Positions 32,790-40,860 of a stretch of DNA of 64,000 nucleotides are shown one piece after another (within the stretch, counting starts at the first letter, position 1; each line of letters begins with the position of its first letter). The stretch covers positions 62,001 to 126,000 of the forward strand of contig CAUWFE010000001.1 in NCBI GenBank assembly GCA_963558185.1, given 5' to 3'. This DNA is from UMGS1663 sp963558185. GTDB taxonomy: Bacteria > Bacillota > Clostridia > TANB77 > CAG-508. The translations under genes and the position numbers were made by a program. The notes below the pieces were generated by a model that was given only the letters and a program-made list of their open reading frames with translations, made no database searches and had not been told where the DNA came from.

Positions 32790-35525
32790 ATGGAAGAAAA
32801 ATGGTATTCTAAAAGTGTAGAAGAAATACAAAATAAGTTAAATACTGATAAAGACAAAGGTTTAACAGAAAAGCAAGTAGCAGAAAGTAGAAAAAAATAC
32901 GGTAGTAACGAGTTAAAAGAAAAAAAGAAAAAAAGCTTATTAGTTAAGTTTTTAGAACAATTCAAGGACTTTATGATAATAATATTAATTATAGCAGCTG
33001 TAGTATCAGGAATTGTAGGAGTAATGGAAGGCGAAGGAATTACAGATACGATAATAATTTTAGTAGTAGTAATAGTTAATGCAATAATTGGAGTAATGCA
33101 AGAAAATAAGGCAGAAAAATCTTTAGAAGCATTACAAAAATTAAGCAGCCATGCAGCAAAAGTTGTTAGAAATGGAAATATGCAAGTATTACCTTCAAAA
33201 GAATTAGTGCCAGGTGACTTAGTTATTTTAGAAACAGGAGATTATGTACCTGCAGATTTAAGAATAATAGAATCGGCTAATTTAAAATCACAAGAATCAT
33301 CACTAACAGGAGAATCAGTTCCAGTAGAAAAAACAGAAGAAATTATGCCAGATGAAGAAATTGGAGTAGGAGATAGAAAAAATATTTTATTTTCTTCAAG
33401 TTTAATTACATATGGTAGAGGTAAAGGAATAGTAGTTTCAACAGGAATGAATACAGAAGTTGGAAAAATTGCTGAAATAATAAATGAAACAGAAGAAACA
33501 GTAACACCTTTACAAATAAAATTAAATAAATTAGGAAAAACACTAGGAATTGTTGCTATTATTATATGTATAGTCATATTTATATTAGGTTTAAGTTATG
33601 GAAAAAATCCTATAGATATGTTTATGACAGCTGTAAGTTTAGCAGTTGCTGCAATTCCAGAAGGCTTAGCAGCTGTATCTACTATTGTACTAGCAATAGG
33701 TGTGCAAAGAATGGTAAAGAAAAATGCAATTATAAAAAAATTACCAGCAGTAGAAACTTTAGGAAGCAGTACAGTAATATGCTCTGATAAAACAGGAACA
33801 TTAACACAAAATAGAATGACAGTACAAAAAATATTTGTAAATAATTCTATGTATACAATGGAAGAAAAATCTAATATAGAAAATGCAGATATGCTAATTA
33901 AAATTAATATGTTATGTAATGATACAAAAATAGCAGAGGATGGAACATTAGCAGGAGACCCTACAGAAACAGCATTAGTAGACATGGGACTAAAATTAGA
34001 CTATGGAAAAGAAATATATGAACAATATCCTCGTATGCAAGAATTACCTTTTGATTCTACAAGAAAGTTAATGACAACAGTAAATAAAATTGGAGATAAA
34101 TATGTAGTATGCACAAAAGGTGGAGTAGATGAACTTTTAAAATGCTGCAATAGCTATTTAGAAAATGGAAGTGTAAAAAATAATTTACAAGAATATATTT
34201 CTTCAATACAAAAAAACAACGAAGATATGGCAAAAGAAGCACTTAGAGTGTTAGCATGTGCATATAAAGAAATAGATAATATACCAACACAAGAAGAAAT
34301 GAAAAATATTGAAAAAGATTTATGTTTTGTAGGTCTTGTTGGAATGATAGACCCACCAAGAGAAGAAGCAAAATTAGCAGTACAAAAATGTAAAGACGCA
34401 GGAATAAAAACTGTAATGATTACAGGTGACCATAAAATTACAGCTACTGCAATAGCAAAAAAATTAGGAATATTAGAAAATGAATCAGAAGCAATTACAG
34501 GTATAGAACTAGAAAATATGTCACAAGAAGAACTTGAAAAAAATATTAGAAATTATAGTGTATATGCAAGGGTAAGCCCAGAACATAAAGTAAGAATTGT
34601 AAAAGCATGGCAAAAAAATGGAGAAATAGTTGCCATGACTGGAGATGGAGTAAATGATGCACCAGCACTAAAAACAGCAGATATTGGATGTGCAATGGGT
34701 ATTGTAGGAACTGACGTTGCAAAAGAAGCAGCAGATGTTATTTTAACAGATGATAATTTTGCAACAGTTGTATCAGCAGTTGAAGAAGGAAGAAGAATTT
34801 ATGATAATATTTTAAAAGCAATTCAATTCTTAATTTCTAGCAATGTAGGTGAAATTGTTATAATTTTCGTAGCAATGCTACTAACACCTTGGCTTGGTAG
34901 TCTATTTGGAATAGATGTAAATTTAATAGAACCATTATTACCAATTCATATTTTATGGATAAATTTAGTAACAGATTCACTTCCAGCATTAGCATTAGCA
35001 GTAGATCCAGCAGAAAAAGATGTTATGAAAAGAAAACCTAAAAAGCATAAAGGAATATTTACAAAAGGAATGACTTGGAGAATAATATACCAAGGTATTA
35101 TGATAGGTGGAATTACATTAGTAGCATTTATATTAGGCTTAGCAACTCCAGATGCAGTAATAGAAGAAATAAGACTGGCAAATGCAGACTTAGCAAATTT
35201 ATCTACAGAAGTATTAAAGGTAGAAGTTGCACAAACAATGGCATTTACTGTATTAGCATTATCTGAATTAGTACATGTATTTAATATACGAAATAATACA
35301 AAATCAATATTTAAAACAGGTATAGCTAGCAACAAAAAACTATTATTGGCAATTGGTGTGTCAGCATTACTTATGATTACTATATTAGTAGTTCCAGCAT
35401 TACGCCATATATTTAGCGTTCCAGTTCTTCCAGTAGGAAATATTATTGAAATAGCATTACTTATACTTTCACCAATAGTAATAGTAGAAATAATGAAATT
35501 ATTCCATATAAATGGAAAAGACTAA
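32790..35525 (+). CDS. P-type Ca2+-transporting ATPase (P2A type)
   Basis: A 911-residue cation pump. It has the N-terminal cation ATPase domain, actuator motif S-L-T-G-E-S (near 172), the fourth helix A-A-I-P-E-G-L (near 287), phosphorylation site D-K-T-G-T-L-T (Asp333), the nucleotide-binding domain, and T-G-D-G-V-N-D-A-P-A-L (near 617). The C-terminal helices contain W-I-N-L-V-T-D-S-L-P-A-L-A-L-A, typical of SERCA-like bacterial pumps. It most likely exports Ca2+ from the cytoplasm; Mn2+ cannot be excluded. ATG 32790 follows AGAGGT. Confidence 0.92.
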   Translation: MEEKWYSKSVEEIQNKLNTDKDKGLTEKQVAESRKKYGSNELKEKKKKSLLVKFLEQFKDFMIIILIIAAVVSGIVGVMEGEGITDTIIILVVVIVNAIIGVMQENKAEKSLEALQKLSSHAAKVVRNGNMQVLPSKELVPGDLVILETGDYVPADLRIIESANLKSQESSLTGESVPVEKTEEIMPDEEIGVGDRKNILFSSSLITYGRGKGIVVSTGMNTEVGKIAEIINETEETVTPLQIKLNKLGKTLGIVAIIICIVIFILGLSYGKNPIDMFMTAVSLAVAAIPEGLAAVSTIVLAIGVQRMVKKNAIIKKLPAVETLGSSTVICSDKTGTLTQNRMTVQKIFVNNSMYTMEEKSNIENADMLIKINMLCNDTKIAEDGTLAGDPTETALVDMGLKLDYGKEIYEQYPRMQELPFDSTRKLMTTVNKIGDKYVVCTKGGVDELLKCCNSYLENGSVKNNLQEYISSIQKNNEDMAKEALRVLACAYKEIDNIPTQEEMKNIEKDLCFVGLVGMIDPPREEAKLAVQKCKDAGIKTVMITGDHKITATAIAKKLGILENESEAITGIELENMSQEELEKNIRNYSVYARVSPEHKVRIVKAWQKNGEIVAMTGDGVNDAPALKTADIGCAMGIVGTDVAKEAADVILTDDNFATVVSAVEEGRRIYDNILKAIQFLISSNVGEIVIIFVAMLLTPWLGSLFGIDVNLIEPLLPIHILWINLVTDSLPALALAVDPAEKDVMKRKPKKHKGIFTKGMTWRIIYQGIMIGGITLVAFILGLATPDAVIEEIRLANADLANLSTEVLKVEVAQTMAFTVLALSELVHVFNIRNNTKSIFKTGIASNKKLLLAIGVSALLMITILVVPALRHIFSVPVLPVGNIIEIALLILSPIVIVEIMKLFHINGKD

Positions 35526-35649
35526 AAAAATAAGAATATATATAAATTACAATATATATATTCTTTATATTTTTAAATGTAATATGTTGAAATAACTAGA
35601 AAAATGAATTATACTATATATAGTAAGAAAAAATATGAGAGGTAAAAAA

Positions 35650-36639
35650 ATGAAAAGAAAAAATATTTTAGGAATATTATGTTTAATAATAGTTATTATA
35701 ATGATTTGCATAAATATATCAAATGTATATGCTAATAATGAAGAAGATAACCATATAGATGATGAGGTAAATACATATTTAGGATTAAATGGAAATGCTG
35801 ATTATGCAGCTGTATTTCAAAACAATAGTTCTAATGACATATCCCAAGCTTTTTTGAAATATTTTGATGTTCAGAATCTAATAAATACAAAGGCAGAAAT
35901 AGATTTAGCTATAACATATTTAAAAGAGATAGTAAATTACAAATATTGGTCTAAACCGGATCCAAATTACCCACCAAGAGTCGAATATCCTTTAGGAAGT
36001 GGAAAATTATATGGAGATATTGACCCAATAGCATTTGACGGTAGTGTGTCTGTTGATAAAGAATATTTGAATAATAGGAAAGGCTCTTTTGGAGATTTAA
36101 CAAAGATATTAATAAATGAAATGCAAGAGAAATATGAATTGAATAAAGAGCAAGAAAATCAATTAAATGAAATTGAAGCAGAAAATCAGAATGTAATAGA
36201 AAGTGATCGAAGAGAGGAAGAAATTGCAAATGAAATTTATGACAATAATTATCATCCACAAGACGAGGTAGATAAAAATCAAGATAAAGAATACACAATA
36301 TCAGGTACTGTTATAAGACCAGGAGGAAGTTCAGTTAATGGTAGTGATATAACAAGCCCGGCAGATAACCCAGAAGATTATAGACCAGGAGAAATGGGAG
36401 ATAATGTAACTTTAGTAAAACTAGGAGGAATAATAACAGGAGGGCTTAAAATAGTAGGAATTATTGCATCAGTATTAATATTAGTTATTTTAGGAATAAA
36501 ATATATGACTGGTACAATACAAGAAAAAGCAGAATACAAAAAAACAATGATACCATATATAGTAGGAGCAGTATTTTTAGGAGCAGGAGGAGTATTAATA
36601 GAACTTATATTTAATCTAGTATCTGGTTTAACATTTTAG
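35650..36639 (+). CDS. Secreted protein with VirB2/TrbC-like pilin C-terminus
   Basis: From ATG 35650 (after AGAGGT) the protein has 329 residues. A signal peptide (about 1-28, ending S-N-V-Y-A-N) is followed by ~200 hydrophilic, acidic residues without a known domain, then two membrane helices at about 257-280 (G-G-L-K-I-V-G-I-I-A-S-V-L-I) and 298-325, joined by a short basic loop (K-A-E-Y-K-K). This two-helix end is the TrbC/VirB2 pilin pattern of type IV secretion. No other type IV secretion gene is nearby, so it is an orphan. A role in surface attachment is only a guess. Confidence 0.6.
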   Translation: MKRKNILGILCLIIVIIMICINISNVYANNEEDNHIDDEVNTYLGLNGNADYAAVFQNNSSNDISQAFLKYFDVQNLINTKAEIDLAITYLKEIVNYKYWSKPDPNYPPRVEYPLGSGKLYGDIDPIAFDGSVSVDKEYLNNRKGSFGDLTKILINEMQEKYELNKEQENQLNEIEAENQNVIESDRREEEIANEIYDNNYHPQDEVDKNQDKEYTISGTVIRPGGSSVNGSDITSPADNPEDYRPGEMGDNVTLVKLGGIITGGLKIVGIIASVLILVILGIKYMTGTIQEKAEYKKTMIPYIVGAVFLGAGGVLIELIFNLVSGLTF

Positions 36640-36697
36640 AATTATTTAATATCGATAAATTTATAAAAAATAAAACACAAAAAGCATATAAATAATA

Positions 36698-36730
36698 ACC
36701 CTAATGTAAAAAACATTAGGGTAAAATTTT
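36698..36730 (+). terminator. Terminator after the VirB2-like gene
   Basis: ACCCTAATGT (36698-36707) pairs with ACATTAGGGT (36713-36722), followed by AAAATTTTT. Confidence 0.75.
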
Positions 36731-36768
36731 TAGTTAAATTTACCTTGCAAACTAATAAATATATGATA

Positions 36769-36903
36769 TTACAGTCAAAAAACTGTAATAAAAAACAAGA
36801 TTTTAAAATTTTAACTATAAAAAGGCATAATGCCTCTTTCCCCAAAAGTTTCGCTTTGGGGATTTATTAATTTAATAGCTCTTTTCTAGTATAAATAAGT
36901 ACA
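36769..36903. repeat. 135-bp direct repeat, copy 1
   Basis: Matches 38371-38504 with six substitutions by eye. It carries the last codons of a minus-strand gene (I-Y-T-R-K-E-L-L-N, stop at 36867) and, downstream on that strand, hairpins CCCCAAA/TTTGGGG and AGGCAT/ATGCCT with a T run, that is, a gene end with its terminator. Confidence 0.85.
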
Positions 36904-37087
36904 TTCGAAATTAATTTACGTCCTTCATTTGTTAAATAATATTTGTTTTTTTCGTGCCACTTTTTTTATAATTCCATCTGCAAGTTGCTGTGTTTCTTTA
37001 AAATTTTCTATATATGAAAAAGAGTTATTATACATTTCATATTTTATATTGTTCTTATTGAGAATTTTAGAAAGATATTCTCTTCCA
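36867..37087 (-). pseudogene. 5'-truncated gene remnant, minus strand
   Basis: Reading the minus strand from about 37087 gives ~72 residues, Y-G-R-E-Y-L-S-K-I-L-N-K-N ... F-K-E-T-Q-Q-L-A-D-G-I-I-K-K, then a frameshift in a run of seven A (36961-36967 region), then W-H-E-K-N-K-Y-Y-L-T-N-E-G-R-K-L-I-S and I-Y-T-R-K-E-L-L-N to the stop at 36867. The Y-Y-L-T-N-E-G-R-K-L segment looks like the wing of a winged-helix domain. The 5' part is missing: the frame is stopped at about 37088, exactly where a plus-strand remnant begins. Family not identified. Confidence 0.45.
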
Positions 37088-37231
37088 TATCAAGACAAAG
37101 AATATGAAACTTTATTTGATAGCGTGAAAAACAAATATAAGTTACAAGAAAATTCATCTCTATCATATGAAAAAGGTATTATCAAGCTTACCAACTTTGG
37201 ATTAAATTTTATTGAAATATGTATTTCTTAA
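37080..37231 (+). pseudogene. 5'-truncated gene remnant, plus strand (DUF4393-like end)
   Basis: About 50 codons to TAA 37231 (L-P-Y-Q-D-K-E-Y-E-T-L-F-D-S-V-K ... I-K-L-T-N-F-G-L-N-F-I-E-I-C) look like a genuine protein C-terminus; the L-T-N-F-G-x-x-F-I-x-x-C ending resembles DUF4393/abortive-infection-type proteins. The open frame back to 36929 reads through the opposite-strand remnant and is not coding. No ribosome site or start is present. Confidence 0.4.
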
Positions 37232-37316
37232 TTTATTTATAAATAAACAAATATATAAATTCAAATAGTGTATAACTTTATTAAGCAATTCATATAATAT
37301 TAATGTCAAATTTAGT

Positions 37317-37345
37317 TTGACAAGTTAAATATTATATGCTAAAAT
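37317..37345 (+). promoter_or_regulatory. Strong promoter without a following ORF
   Basis: TTGACA (37317-37322), 17-base spacer, extended -10 TGCTAAAAT (TAAAAT at 37340-37345). No coding frame follows within 240 bases on the plus strand. Confidence 0.7.
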
Positions 37346-37351
37346 ATATTT

Positions 37352-37428
37352 AACTTAACCCTCCACTACTTTCGTAGTGAGACGGGAGCCTAAATGATTT
37401 TGGAGAGTTCAAAGCAACTCTCCTTTTA
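37352..37428 (+). ncRNA. Candidate small RNA (~75 nt)
   Basis: Transcription from the promoter at 37317-37345 would start near 37352 and cross a hairpin CACTAC-TTTC-GTAGTG (37364-37379), a short linker, then GGAGAGTT/AACTCTCC followed by TTTT, a terminator-like end near 37427. No ORF with a ribosome site is inside. It is upstream of, and opposite to, the PemK-like toxin gene. No known RNA family recognised. Confidence 0.4.
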
Positions 37429-37468
37429 ATATAATAGGAAAGTTCTCCAAACTTTCCTATTATATTAA
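37426..37468. repeat. Perfect 19-bp inverted repeat
   Basis: 37426-37444 is the exact reverse complement of 37450-37468, with a 5-base loop CTCCA. It directly follows the candidate small RNA and may act as a bidirectional terminator or processing site. The loop and inner stem (GTTCTCCAAAC) are partly complementary to the GGAGAGTT stem just upstream. Confidence 0.8.
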
Positions 37469-37519
37469 AAGCTTCGCTAAACATTTCACACAAATTTTAT
37501 TTCATAAAATTTGGCGAGC

Positions 37520-37583
37520 GAACAAAGACGAGGCATGAAAAGTCATTAAAAATGTTGAAAATATTAATCATGCCTCTTTTGTT
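37520..37583 (-). terminator. Terminator of the PemK-like gene (minus strand)
   Basis: GAGGCATGA and TCATGCCTC arms, extended by GAACAAA/TTTGTTC, form a long hairpin ending 2 bases from the toxin stop codon. Confidence 0.6.
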
Positions 37584-37584
37584 C

Positions 37585-38280
37585 TTATTTCGTAAAAAAT
37601 TTTATAATTTGTTTATCAATCAAATCAAGTGATTCACCAGATATTTTCACATTTCTTCTAACAGTATCTTTAAAAATTCTTTGTTTGCTAATTGTTGTTA
37701 TTTGATTAATTAAAGCAATGCTATCCTTCTTCATTTTAGAAATTTCGTTCTCCATTTTTTTTATATATTTTTGTTCTTTTTCTATTATATTTTGAATGTT
37801 AATAGGCACATCATCTATTTTTTCTAATTCATATAATATTTGCTGTAACTTTTGCTTTTCTTTTTCAATTTTCTCTTTAAAAACATTATAAAGTTCTTTT
37901 CCAAGATTTACAGAAGATAAATAATAGTTTTTACCATCTTTTCTTGATGTTAATGGAATAACATTCAAAGCACCGTTTCTTGTATTATCATATTTATTTA
38001 AAACAATACAATAATGCAAGCCACCTAATTCATTTCCAATATTAAACCCTAAGTTTACTTTTATAACATCACCACGAGAGTACATACCAGATTTTGAAAT
38101 ATCAAATGTTCCTTCTTCATCATGATATTCAGCGAAATCATTTATCCAATAAGCTAATAAATCACTTTTCTTATATTCATTTAATTCTATATGTTTTAAA
38201 AAAGATAAATCTAATCTATTCAAAGAATTATCCTTATGTATAATTGCATTATTTTTTAGTTCAATTTCATCATTATTCAT
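37585..38280 (-). CDS. PemK/MazF-family toxin-like protein with coiled-coil extension
   Basis: On the minus strand ATG 38280 follows GGAAGGTG by 5 bases; a longer frame to 38322 has no site. The 231-residue product has the MazF/PemK barrel in the middle: R-G-D-V-I-K-V-N-L-G (near 72-81), G-G-L-H-Y-C-I-V-L (near 89), N-V-I-P-L-T-S-R-K (near 112). MazF toxins are RNases that cut mRNA, but typical ones have ~110 residues. Here ~65 residues precede and ~100 residues of Lys/Glu-rich coiled coil follow (near 135-200). No antitoxin gene adjoins it. It is flanked by direct repeats and gene scraps. Confidence 0.75.
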   Translation of the reverse strand: MNNDEIELKNNAIIHKDNSLNRLDLSFLKHIELNEYKKSDLLAYWINDFAEYHDEEGTFDISKSGMYSRGDVIKVNLGFNIGNELGGLHYCIVLNKYDNTRNGALNVIPLTSRKDGKNYYLSSVNLGKELYNVFKEKIEKEKQKLQQILYELEKIDDVPINIQNIIEKEQKYIKKMENEISKMKKDSIALINQITTISKQRIFKDTVRRNVKISGESLDLIDKQIIKFFTK

Positions 38281-38370
38281 AGTATCACCTTCCATAATTT
38301 TGGTATGACAATATTGTATCAAACATTTGTTTAAAATGCAACAGCGATTGAAAAATAATTTATTATGTTA

Positions 38371-38504
38371 TTACAGTCAAAAAAATGTAATAAAAAGCAA
38401 GATTTTAAAATTTTAACTATAAAAAGGTATAATGCCTCTTTCCACAAAAGTTTCGCTTTGAGGATTTATTAATTTAATAGCTCTTTTCTAGTATAAATAA
38501 ATAC
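38371..38504. repeat. 135-bp direct repeat, copy 2
   Basis: Near-identical to 36769-36903 (six substitutions). Substitutions in the CCCCAAA/TTTGGGG hairpin (now CCACAAA/TTTGAGG) break one pair. The copies bracket the PemK-like gene and the candidate small RNA. Confidence 0.85.
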
Positions 38505-38558
38505 AAAAGTTTCTAAAATTCCATTGATTTTTTCTTAATTCTGTTGTATTATATTCAT
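38469..38558 (-). pseudogene. 30-codon remnant with start, one in-frame stop and shared tail
   Basis: AGGAGG lies before ATG 38558 on the minus strand. Reading M-N-I-I-Q-Q-N, an in-frame TAA, then E-K-I-N-G-I-L-E-T-F-V-F and the same I-Y-T-R-K-E-L-L-N end as the remnant at 36867. It looks like a gene reduced by internal deletion to its first and last codons. Confidence 0.4.
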
Positions 38559-38669
38559 TGTAAACCTCCTTAATTAGCTATGCTTATTTAAACAGGAACA
38601 AAAGCTTAAGCTTGAGGTTCCGATATTATTATTGTAGCATAGACTACGTGCACCATAGAGTGCTTTATA

Positions 38670-38712
38670 TTAGTATAATCAACATAAATATTATACTATA
38701 TTAGCAAGCTAA
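38670..38712. repeat. A+T-rich imperfect hairpin in the gap before the LCP gene
   Basis: TTAGTATAAT pairs with ATTATACTA within a longer imperfect stem (GCTTTATATTAG.. with ..TATATTAGCAAGC). No gene is seen in 38559-38807 apart from this and the promoter at 38748-38777. Confidence 0.45.
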
Positions 38713-38747
38713 TCTAAAGAGGTTTACTTTTTTTATACAAATTTAGG

Positions 38748-38777
38748 TTGCGGACTTAGTCTGCCGTATGATATAAT
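38748..38777 (+). promoter_or_regulatory. Promoter of the LCP gene
   Basis: TTGCGG (38748-38753), 18-base spacer, TATAAT (38772-38777) preceded by an extended TGA element; the ATG is 31 bases further. Confidence 0.6.
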
Positions 38778-38807
38778 ACACATAAAAAAGTCGAAATAGG
38801 AGAAAAT

Positions 38808-39959
38808 ATGAGCGGTAAACATTCAGAAGAAGGAAGAAAAAGAATAAAAAACGAACAAAACAATAATAAATATGCAAACTATTCAGAAAATGAACAAAGA
38901 ATGAAAGAAAGACAAATAAAACAACAACCAAAAAAGAAGAAAAAAAATAAAGCGATAAAAATTATAGGAATTATCATTTTAATTTTAGTTCTAATATTAG
39001 CAGGAGTTGTAGGTGGAGCATATTGGTATGTTCATGATAAATTAGGAAAAATGCAACAAGTTGAAATAGATGAAGATAATTTATCAATAGATAATAAAGT
39101 ACAGCAAAATTTATCTGGATACAGAAACATTGCACTTTTTGGTGTAGATAGTAGAGATGATGACTTAGGAAAAGGCAACAGAAGTGACTGTATAATTATT
39201 GCAAGTATAAATAATAAAACTAAAGAAGTTAAACTATTATCTGTGTATAGAGATACTTATTTACAAATAGAAGGACATGGACTAGATAAGGTAACTCATG
39301 CATATGCATATGGAGGTCCAGAACTTGCAATACAAACATTAAATACTAATTTAGATTTAAACATAAAAGAATTTGTAACAGTAAACTTTGATTCAGTAGC
39401 AGCAATTGTAAATAAATTAGGTGGAGTTACAATAAATATAGAACAGTCAGAAATTAAATATATAAATGAATATATAGATGCAACATCTAAAATAACAGGT
39501 ATTTCTTCAAAGCATGTAACAAAATCAGGAAAACAAACCTTAGATGGAGTTCAAGCTGTTGCATATTCTCGTATAAGATATACTGCTGGAGGAGACTATA
39601 AAAGAACAGAACGTATGAGAAATGTATTAGAAGCAATGGTCAATAAAGTAAAAACAAAGAGCATTGGAGAAATAAATGAAATATTAGACTATTCATTACC
39701 AATGATATATACTAACATAAATGCTAATGATATAATTGCATTAATACCAGATGCATTAAATTATAAAATAACAGAAAGCATAGGATGGCCATATGATACA
39801 AAAGGAATTACATTAAGTGCATGGTATGGAGTGCCAGTAACATTAGAATCAAATGTAATAAAATTACATCAAGAATTATTTGCAAAAACAGATTATACAC
39901 CAACTGAAACAGTGCAAGAAATTAGCAATAAAATAATCAAAAAAACAGGATATAAATAA
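38808..39959 (+). CDS. LytR-CpsA-Psr (LCP) family cell-wall polymer ligase
   Basis: A 383-residue protein: basic, Gln/Lys-rich cytoplasmic tail (1-45), one membrane helix (about 47-69), then the extracellular LCP domain with G-V-D-S-R (near 109), R-S-D-C-I-I-I-A-S-I, S-V-Y-R-D-T-Y (near 146) and the R-x-R motif in S-R-I-R-Y-T (near 257). LCP enzymes transfer lipid-linked polymers to peptidoglycan. It heads the surface polysaccharide locus and would attach its product to the wall. AATAGGAG precedes ATG 38808. Confidence 0.93.
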   Translation: MSGKHSEEGRKRIKNEQNNNKYANYSENEQRMKERQIKQQPKKKKKNKAIKIIGIIILILVLILAGVVGGAYWYVHDKLGKMQQVEIDEDNLSIDNKVQQNLSGYRNIALFGVDSRDDDLGKGNRSDCIIIASINNKTKEVKLLSVYRDTYLQIEGHGLDKVTHAYAYGGPELAIQTLNTNLDLNIKEFVTVNFDSVAAIVNKLGGVTINIEQSEIKYINEYIDATSKITGISSKHVTKSGKQTLDGVQAVAYSRIRYTAGGDYKRTERMRNVLEAMVNKVKTKSIGEINEILDYSLPMIYTNINANDIIALIPDALNYKITESIGWPYDTKGITLSAWYGVPVTLESNVIKLHQELFAKTDYTPTETVQEISNKIIKKTGYK

Positions 39960-39967
39960 ATATAGTG

Positions 39968-40020
39968 TGTCTAAGATTTTATAACAAAGTTAAGTTTCAA
40001 AAAGTCTTAGACATATTTTT
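39968..40020 (+). terminator. Terminator of the LCP gene
   Basis: TGTCTAAGA (39968-39976) pairs with TCTTAGACA (40005-40013), followed by TATTTTTT. Confidence 0.7.
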
Positions 40021-40148
40021 TAAATCACTTGTTTATGTAAATTAATAACTAATCATAATAAAAAAGACTAAAAATATTGACATATTAGTTAACAAAATAT
40101 ATTATTCATAATAGAAAAAAATCTAAATGAATGGGAGTAGCAAAACAA

Positions 40149-40841
40149 ATGGAAATAAATCAAACAAGATATGATGAAAAATTGCTTATAACCACAGAAA
40201 TTATAAAGAAAACAGAAGAAATTACTATATATAGATATATAAAAAGAATAATTGATATTGTAATTAGTATTATAGGAATTATACTATTAATTCCTATAAT
40301 TGCTATCCTATGGATAGCAAATTTCGTATCAAAAGATAATGGACCTATTTTTTATACTCAAGATCGCATTGGTAAAAATGGAAAGTACTTTAAATTATAC
40401 AAATTTCGTTCTATGGTAGTTGGAGCAGATGAAAAACTTACAAAATATTTAGCTGAAAATGAAGAAGCAAGAAAAGAATATAGAAAATATAAAAAATTAA
40501 AAAATGACCCTAGAATAACACCTATAGGAAAATTTATTAGAGAAACAAGTATTGACGAATTTCCACAATTTATTAATGTTTTAAAAGGAGATATGAGTTT
40601 AATAGGTCCACGTCCATATCTACCAAGAGAAAAAGAAGACATGAAAGATGCATATTACTACATTATAACATGTAAACCAGGATTAACAGGTTTATGGCAA
40701 GTAAGTGGTAGAAGTGATGTAGATTTTGAAAATAGATTAAAATTAGATTTAGAATATATAGAAAAAGAAAGCTTTACATATGATGTAAAACTATTCTTTA
40801 AAACCATAGCTAATATGTTTAAAAGAAGTGGAGCAATATAA
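40149..40841 (+). CDS. Undecaprenyl-phosphate sugar phosphotransferase (polyprenyl-P initiating transferase)
   Basis: A 230-residue bacterial sugar transferase that starts a repeat unit by moving hexose-1-phosphate to undecaprenyl phosphate. It has one membrane helix (about 35-57), then Y-K-F-R-S-M, T-S-I-D-E-F-P-Q-F-I-N-V-L-K-G-D-M-S-L-I-G-P-R-P and G-L-T-G-L-W-Q-V-S-G-R. The catalytic Asp-Glu pair is in I-D-E-F-P-Q. ATG 40149 follows GGGAG at 11 bases; ATG 40131 is possible. It is the first gene of the polysaccharide operon. Confidence 0.92.
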   Translation: MEINQTRYDEKLLITTEIIKKTEEITIYRYIKRIIDIVISIIGIILLIPIIAILWIANFVSKDNGPIFYTQDRIGKNGKYFKLYKFRSMVVGADEKLTKYLAENEEARKEYRKYKKLKNDPRITPIGKFIRETSIDEFPQFINVLKGDMSLIGPRPYLPREKEDMKDAYYYIITCKPGLTGLWQVSGRSDVDFENRLKLDLEYIEKESFTYDVKLFFKTIANMFKRSGAI

Positions 40842-40860
40842 AAAGAAAGGAAAATAAATT

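Noticed and set aside
33566..35266. Short plus-strand frames (33566-33787, 35075-35266) inside the P-type ATPase
   Set aside because: Low-complexity Tyr/Cys/Ser-rich shadows of a well-supported gene in another frame.
36929..37231. 100-codon plus-strand ORF taken as a complete gene
   Set aside because: Its first half is antisense to the minus-strand remnant and reads as Phe/Ile/Ser-rich noise; only the part from about 37080 resembles a real protein end.
36769..38504. Insertion sequence formed by the 135-bp repeats
   Set aside because: The repeats are direct, contain a gene tail and terminator, and enclose no transposase; duplication by recombination fits better.
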